Positions 58,350-64,000 of a stretch of 64,000 nucleotides of DNA are shown piece by piece; position 1 is the first letter of the stretch; every line of letters begins with the position of its first letter. The position numbers and the translations under genes were made by a program. The notes beneath the pieces are model-generated. The model made no database searches and was not told the origin of the DNA. It saw only the letters and a program-made list of their open reading frames with translations. Source of the stretch: Cotesia glomerata (Eukaryota; Arthropoda; Insecta; Hymenoptera; Braconidae); contig NC_058161.1 of NCBI RefSeq assembly GCF_020080835.1, positions 21,565,603-21,629,602 of the forward strand. The letters run 5' to 3'.

Positions 58350-59110
58350 GCGTGTAGCGGTCTCTTCCCTGCAATCCCTGCAACTTCTCGCTAACACCAT
58401 ATCTAAGTGCTCAATATTTCACTTATTTCATTTTTGAGCTCTCGAGCTCAAACATATAATTTTTGTGTTTTTTTGAGATCAAAGAGATATCTGTTCTATG
58501 TTTTTGAACTTTTCGAGCTCAAAAATGTGATAGAAATTCCGTAGAACTATTTTTTGAGTTTTCAAACTGCTATATCTTTTGAATAAATCAACCGATTTTC
58601 TCGCGGTTTACGGCATTCAACTCAGTTTTTTGAGTTATTTTAGAAGTCTCAGAGCGAGAACTGGTAAGACTAAAAATTTTATAGAAATTATGAAATAAAC
58701 ATTATTTTCAATTTTTTTCGACAACGATATCTTACGAACGAATTAACCGATTTTTACTGAATTTGCGGTTATCAATGTCATTTTTTAAGGTTGAGAGTTG
58801 ATAAGTTTTTGGAATCGATCGATTGAGCTGTTCAGAAGTTATTCCAAAAGAATCATTTTTTGAAAATTTCGATACTCTTTGAATCACCACCTACCTCAAT
58901 CCGATCTGTTGAGCCGTTCAAAAGTTATATAAGTTATATAAGAGATTTACACACACACACACACACCATCATAAAAATTGTCGGGGAAGCTTCCTAGGAC
59001 TACAATACGTCGAGATCTGATGAAAACACGATTTTCGAGAAACTGTGAAAGCAATGACTTCCCAATGTTTGAAAATTTTCAACTTTCTCCGTGAGAAATT
59101 GAAAATTTTG
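58350..59110 (+). repeat. GAGCTC-box repeat family, copy 4 (uninterrupted)
   Basis: CCCTGCAACTTCTCGCTAA at its start, GAGCTC(GAGCTC) blocks, TTTCTCGCGGTTTACGGC, GATATCTTACGAACGAATTA, GAGCCGTTCAAAAGTTATA, a short (AC)n at 58950-58967, then CGGGGAAGCTTCCTAGGAC and CGATTTTCGAGAAAC. It is the same order as the copy split by element D, but here without a retrotransposon. It lies in the last intron of the SAM gene. Confidence 0.82.
58950..58967. repeat. (AC)9 microsatellite inside the GAGCTC-box repeat
   Basis: A short AC run at the same internal position where the copy at 46-49 kb holds retrotransposon D. Confidence 0.95.
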
Positions 59111-59374
59111 TAAATATTGAATTTTTTTCCGTACTATAAAAATTTTTTGCAAGTTTAACTTTTTCCGTTCTTATAAAAAAATTTTTCTAAACTTAAAATT
59201 TATTTGCAGTATAATTGTTTGAAATTACAGTTACATCGATTACATATAAAAAAAAATTTTTTTTATAATATAAAAAGAGTAAAATTAAAAAAAGCTTTTT
59301 CTTAGTACGTTAAAACGTAATTACGTCAATTTTGGATTTAAATTATTTACAAAGCCTTCACGGTTTTTAGGCGC

Positions 59375-59452
59375 CGTAAAAACGCTCTGGGATTTCTGAA
59401 GTTAAGCAGCCATTCTGGGTAGTTACTTCGTAGAAACGTGGCCGCTGAAATT
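59375..59452 (+). pseudogene. 5S rRNA-like sequence, 3' part
   Basis: CTGAAGTTAAGCAGCCATTC, TGGGTAGTTACTT and CGTGGCCGCTGAAA follow, in order and spacing, the core of eukaryotic 5S rRNA (CGAAGTTAAGCAAC, GGGCGTGGTTAGTACTTGG, GTGACCGCCTGGGA). This includes the internal promoter region for RNA polymerase III. The 5' half is not convincing. It may be a 5S pseudogene or the head of a 5S-derived SINE (SINE3 type), in the last SAM-gene intron. Confidence 0.6.
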
Positions 59453-60163
59453 GTTATAATCTTACGAAAATTTTTTGTAATTTTTTTTTTTTCGTCCTTA
59501 AATTAATAAAAAAGAACGAATGTCGTTTAATTTATGGCCGGAGTTGAATGACAATGATTAATTATACTGATCATTTATTAGAAAATTTTCTATATCAACC
59601 CTGATATGACTATATAAAGCCAGATATGTCAATATACGGTTAATTTACATACATAGTCATATTACATTCATTTTTCACGGAGAAAGCAATGAAGATAGTA
59701 GTTATCGTCTAATTTTGAACGATGTTCTGTAGCTTTAGCTGTCACGCTTTTCCAAATTGAACAACAAGCTACCAATCGGTAGAAAATTCATGCGTGCTTG
59801 GCTTAGATCTGCTGGGAATAATCCACCCAGTATATTCCAGTCCAAAGCTATCAGATCACATCTTAATTCTTTTTTTAAACAAATTACGTCTTTCCCGGCG
59901 ATCCAGATCAGAGTTTAATCAACGTCTGTGTTGAAACGCTGGATCTCTTGAGCAGAGTTTTTCTAGTCCAACAGTCACGAGCTACTTCAATTTTTTTCAG
60001 GACTCTATGCACTTTTTTCCGTTTCAGAAATTACAAACTACAATTTTTTTTTATTATTTTGTATATCTTCTCCAACACAACAATTTAGAAAAATAATATT
60101 GATAATTATTGAAACTAAATAATTTGATACCTTACTAACTGTGATTTTTTCTTTTGTCAACAG
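59453..60163. other. End of the last SAM-gene intron
   Basis: AT-rich, with no gene or clear element seen. Confidence 0.5.
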
Positions 60164-60514
60164 ACAATTGCAAATATTGATGCCAACGTGTCCAAACGAG
60201 TAGAAAAATTATCTCAACACAATTATACTCTGCAGCCATTCGCAGTGATTGTAGGACCAACAATCTACGATGTGTCTCAGTCATTTGTATACGTGTTCAA
60301 GGATTATAAATATTCTGTAGCGTCGCCGTTTGACGCTTTCATAAGTGTATTTAAATGTATCACGGCTCTTCATGCTGTGTACCCCCCTGAAATTTTGCAA
60401 GTTTGGCGATTTATTCATCGAGCATTATGGGATTTACCCTTCAATCCAAAAAAAGAACAAAGTTACAACAATGTTGAGACTCTTCTGAAACAATTTCAGA
60501 GATACAAAATTTAA
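60164..60514 (+). CDS. SAM-domain gene, last exon
   Basis: The acceptor TTTTGTCAACAG precedes 60164; phase 0 in; stop TAA at 60512-60514. 116 residues: TIANIDANVSKRVEKLSQHN, VGPTIYDVSQSFVYVFKDYKY, then SPFDAFISVFKCITALHAVYP and PEILQVWRFIHRALWDLPF. The FK....L..YP.....W.F......... ending is the C-terminal signature I associate with SAMD3-like proteins. This exon has the most ordinary coding composition in the gene, with few rare features and no breaks. Confidence 0.85.
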   Translation, partial: TIANIDANVSKRVEKLSQHNYTLQPFAVIVGPTIYDVSQSFVYVFKDYKYSVASPFDAFISVFKCITALHAVYPPEILQVWRFIHRALWDLPFNPKKEQSYNNVETLLKQFQRYKI

Positions 60515-60848
60515 CAAGCGTATTATTTAAATTATACTAATACATAATTAGTACTTCCGTTGATCAAGTTACTCGGGGTAATAGTATTGCTTGATAAAAT
60601 TTTGAATATACTATTAACAATTAATTTAAAATTGTAACGATTGTATAACTTATATGATTGACTGATTTAATTATTTAAAAAAACTATCATTGATGTAATT
60701 GTTACTTTAACATTATTAGAAATAACGTGAATATTTATTTCAATAATTTGGTGTTTTATCTAAGGAATACTTAACAATGCCGAGGTGTAGTACTTGTTCG
60801 TTAGATTTAATGTTTAACCGATAGAAAAAACATTCAATAGAAATTTAT
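60515..60848 (+). other. 3' UTR / downstream flank of the SAM gene
   Basis: AT-rich; no unambiguous AATAAA close to the stop. It ends where the BEL/Pao LTR probably begins. Confidence 0.4.
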
Positions 60849-61791
60849 ATGAGGAGTTGCGCCTTCGGGCTTGATCGCTCCAACTCGTGTAAATTCGTGT
60901 CACACCATGGCTGCCGCTCATGCGCGCCCTGGTTAGCGGGAGAGAAGCCGGCTCGCGTGGCGGACGGAAAGTAGTTGTGCTTGGACGCTTGTACTAGTAC
61001 GACTACTCTGTGTCAATCATTTTCTGATTTATCACGTATAATACGCATTTACTTTAACACTTAAAATTTTCATTAAATATTATTAGTTTCATTAATTTCA
61101 ATTACCAATTAAATTCTCGAATCATTAAATTTCATTAGTAATTATTCAGTGAGTTAAATAAATCAAAATTAATAAGTGACGCCACGTGGTTATTGCGCGC
61201 CATTTTGAGAAAGGATTGCATCAGCCACGCGGCTTTAGTCAATCCATAGTTAATACGCAATACTTATAATAAAATACATTAAATTCGTCGTTCGACATTT
61301 AACCATCATTCTATCAAATCAAATTTCATCAATTATTCAATTCTGACGTCAAATTATCTAATTAGTTCCTACACTAATATTTATAATCTATCAGTATTTA
61401 CACTGACGAACTACGTCGACTAATTAGTATTGCACTATCAATCGACTCTAGTTAACTTAAAAGTTAGCGTCAATTCACGAATTCTGAATTAATACATTTT
61501 GCGTTTCTAAGAAGGTTGAGCTCACCTCGTGTTGATTGCGACGGCAATTTACACATAGTCTTATTCGCACTACACGCTTTGCGTTCTTACTTGTACATTT
61601 TTTCATTCGAGGAGGTTTTTTCTCAGTGCAACTGAGTTTTCCTCCTCTGGGGATAAATAAATCTTCATTTTATTCCCCTACAAATCGACGCACAATTTAT
61701 TTAATATCCTAATCCCAAATTAACTATAATTTTTAAAACAATTACGGAAACTATCCTAAGTGGATAGTTTTCGACAAAACATTTGGTGCCT
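60849..61791 (+). mobile_element. Putative 5' LTR of a BEL/Pao retrotransposon
   Basis: A GC-richer block from about TGAGGAGTTGCGCCTTCGGG to GACAAAACA, just before a primer-site-like TTTGGTGCC. It contains AATAAA-type signals in GGGATAAATAAATCTTC (61650). The 3' LTR lies outside the window, so both borders are tentative; the left one could be anywhere from 60.79 to 60.90 kb. Confidence 0.5.
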
Positions 61792-61810
61792 CCTGTGAGG
61801 TTTGAAGTGC
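61792..61810 (+). promoter_or_regulatory. Putative tRNA primer-binding site
   Basis: TTTGGTGCCTCCTGTGAGG directly after the LTR end. TGG followed by bases able to pair with a tRNA acceptor stem is the expected form; the priming tRNA is not identified. Confidence 0.45.
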
Positions 61811-62399
61811 ACACGAACCCTGATTTGCGAAGACGAGCAAGACGATCCAAGGATCCAATCACTACACCACCCAGCTGCTGCCAGCATCGTTGGACTTCAA
61901 CACATATGAGATAAGTTTTTGAATTATTAAAATTTATTCAATACTAACTATCATATCATTTTATCACTTGACAATATATTCAACTTATTCATTGTAATTT
62001 TAATTAATTGTCTAAGTTTGACTGACGGATTGGTTGTCACTAGGCAATCAATTTATCAATCGAATAGTGCAATTGGTTATCATTTAAATATTTACGTACG
62101 TTATTATTCTTATTATTTACGTATAATTTAATTTAATTAATTATTTAATAATCGACAATTAATTGGTCATTGTATGGTGGCTAGTTATTGTTCGACAGAA
62201 TAATTAATTATTAGTTAATCTCTATCTTCATTATTAATTCTCAAATTATTTATTATTAATTATAATTAAGTGTTTAAGTCGTTTCTTAGATAAATTGATC
62301 ACCACAAGTAATCTATTTATTATAGAAATAAGACAATTAATTATCAAATAACATTTATCACGATTATTATTACTGTTATTTTTATAAATTTATCACAAA
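61811..62399 (+). other. BEL/Pao leader between primer site and gag
   Basis: An AT-rich untranslated leader with many in-frame stops before the gag ATG at 62400. Confidence 0.55.
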
Positions 62400-63718
62400 A
62401 TGGATAACCCAAGGGTTTCTTTAGAACAAAAACGCGTAATGATAGCTTCGAAAATTACTAAACTTCAGGATGAACTAACAGCTGAAGGTGTTAAAACTAA
62501 GTCCATTAACTATCGCTTTACAAAAGTAAAGGAATTATTTGAACAATATGAAAAACTTATTGAGAAACTCGAATTAACTACACCAGAGGATAATGAAGTA
62601 AATCTCGCGGAAGACGTTCGTACATTATTTTACGATCTTATGGATCAATTTGAAAAGTTAACTCAATTGAATAGAACTAACCATAATAATTCACATAATG
62701 CAAACATTAGTACGAATAATACTACAGCGGGAAATACTACCTTTGTTGAGACTCAACGACTTGCTAAACTCCCTACTACTGATTTACCTAAATTCGATGG
62801 TAATTTTGAAAATTGGCTATCTTTCAAAAACACATTTAAAACACTTATTGACAAACGTAATGATCTTGATGATCTAAACAAATTTTTATACCTCCGCGGA
62901 TGTTTAATTGGCTCAGCAACTAACAAGCTAGCGCTTTTTGATGCGAGTGCAGAGAATTATATTAAAGCTTGGGATTTTTTAACTAAAACATATCAGAAGA
63001 AAAGAGCATTAATTTGTAAACATTATGACTCGATACTTAATCTTAATACAATTTCGATCCCAACAACAGATAATTTAAACAAGTTGATAGATGATGCTCG
63101 GCAACATATAAATAATTTACAGTCATTTCAAATTAATATTACCGAATCCTTACTTGTACGAATATGAGAAAATAAGTTACCATCAGAAATTAAAAACAAA
63201 TGGCAAGAAACGTTCACTGACAACGACACTCTCCCAACATTCGAATCATTTTGTGAATTTATCTCAAACTTTGCCTTCAGACTTAATACACAGAGACCCG
63301 ATAAACATCGCGATTCCAATCATTCTTCCAAACGAAGACGTAATGAACACTCGAATAATAATTTGAAGAAACAAAAAACTGACACGCCAGTTCGAGCTTT
63401 AGTGACAACCTCCTCTTCTGCCTGCCCATGTTGCAAACATTTACATCCACTCTATAAATGTCACACATTCAATGCATTAACTGTAGGAGAACGCATAAAA
63501 TTCGTAAAATCTAGTAAACTCTGCAATAATTGTCTTCGCGTACACCAGGGAAACTGCACTTCTAGCAGATGTCGAGTCTGTAAGAAATTCCATCATACTG
63601 CATTGCACATTAATCAAAATGCAACTCAACAAACAAATAATGCTAACGTATCAAAACATGATTCTGCCAAAATCGAATCACCCGCTACTGTAACAACTGA
63701 TAAGGGATCTACAGCTTG
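62400..63718 (+). pseudogene. BEL/Pao Gag with an in-frame TGA
   Basis: ATG 62400. Residues 1-95 are helical and acidic (KITKLQDELTAEGVKTKSIN), then an Asn-rich linker. Next comes the conserved BEL Gag region (LPKFDGNFENWLSFKNTFK and LRGCLIGSATNKLALFD), corresponding to Pfam DUF1759. A TGA at 63165-63167 interrupts the frame at LLVRI-stop-ENKLPSEI. The same frame then continues through a basic stretch and the Cys/His domain CPCCKHLHPLYKCHTF, then LCNNCLRVHQGNC and CRVCKKFHHTALH, the usual BEL zinc-binding region. A second TGA follows at 63717-63719. Gag forms the particle and binds element RNA. Confidence 0.88.
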
Positions 63719-63719
63719 A

Positions 63720-64000
63720 CTAGTCGTTCATAATTATACAACCATACTTAGAACACCGCGTTTTCAATTGATGATGAGTGCTCTCATCCAGATGCGTGAT
63801 TCAGCAGGTAAATTCATACAAGCTCGCGCTTTACTTGATACCTGTGCAACAGCTAATTTTATTACTGAAAATTTGACTAATAAATTAAAACTTCCTATGC
63901 AAAATTGTTCTATTCCAATCAGGGCTGTTAATGGAATGCAAACCCTTTCAAAACATGTCGTACAAATAAATTGTAAATCTTTAAACGATAAATTTCAAAG
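63720..64000 (+). pseudogene. BEL/Pao protease region, start only
   Basis: In the same frame after the second TGA: TPRFQLMMSALIQMRDSAGK, then the aspartic protease core ARALLDTCATANFITENL and IRAVNGMQTLSKHV, like the A17/DUF1758 protease of BEL/Pao. The active-site triplet reads Asp-Thr-Cys rather than the usual Asp-Ser/Thr-Gly. It is cut by the window edge; RT, RNase H and integrase should follow. Confidence 0.8.

Overview
This is a eukaryotic, very AT-rich window and almost certainly insect DNA. The evidence is a spliced gene with GT-AG introns, R1-clade (Waldo-like) and CR1/Jockey-group non-LTR retrotransposons, a BEL/Pao element, and many short inverted-repeat DNA transposons. The mix fits a hymenopteran such as a parasitoid wasp, but that is inference. 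No bacterial, phage or CRISPR features are present.

Layout. 1-1.26 kb is featureless AT-rich DNA. 1.26-1.96 kb is a ~148 bp tandem repeat, followed at 1.98-10.96 kb by a satellite of ~91 bp monomers arranged in higher-order units. Two damaged non-LTR elements interrupt the satellite: an RT 3' end (minus strand) and an element whose RT has been deleted. 11.8-27.7 kb is a head-to-tail stack of four non-LTR elements, all minus strand and each separated by a (TG)n or (TATG)n microsatellite. They are one 5'-truncated copy, two full-length copies of one family (A and B), and one copy of a second lineage (C). A fourth member of the A/B family (D, plus strand, 46.8-48.9 kb) also sits inside an (AC)n tract.

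28.98-60.5 kb carries the one host-like gene, a SAM-domain protein resembling SAMD3-like genes. It has confident exons at both ends and a huge central intron (up to ~25 kb) full of nested transposons. These include a 3.84 kb DNA transposon with ~595 bp terminal inverted repeats and a 4 bp target duplication, inserted in a TTAA-flanked element; three copies of an unusual double-hairpin element; several foldback/MITE elements; an LTR-like block; a degenerate duplicate of the gene's own first exon; and a decayed gene whose pieces are separated by insertions. 60.85-64 kb is the 5' part of a BEL/Pao retrotransposon (putative LTR, primer site, gag, start of protease), cut by the window edge.

Across the window, repeats act as landing sites for other repeats: satellite for CR1-like elements, (AC)n for Waldo-like elements, (TA)n for the LTR-like block, and foldback arms for the double hairpin. 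Several insertions can be read against an empty site within the window itself. All coordinates, alignments and identities were judged by eye.
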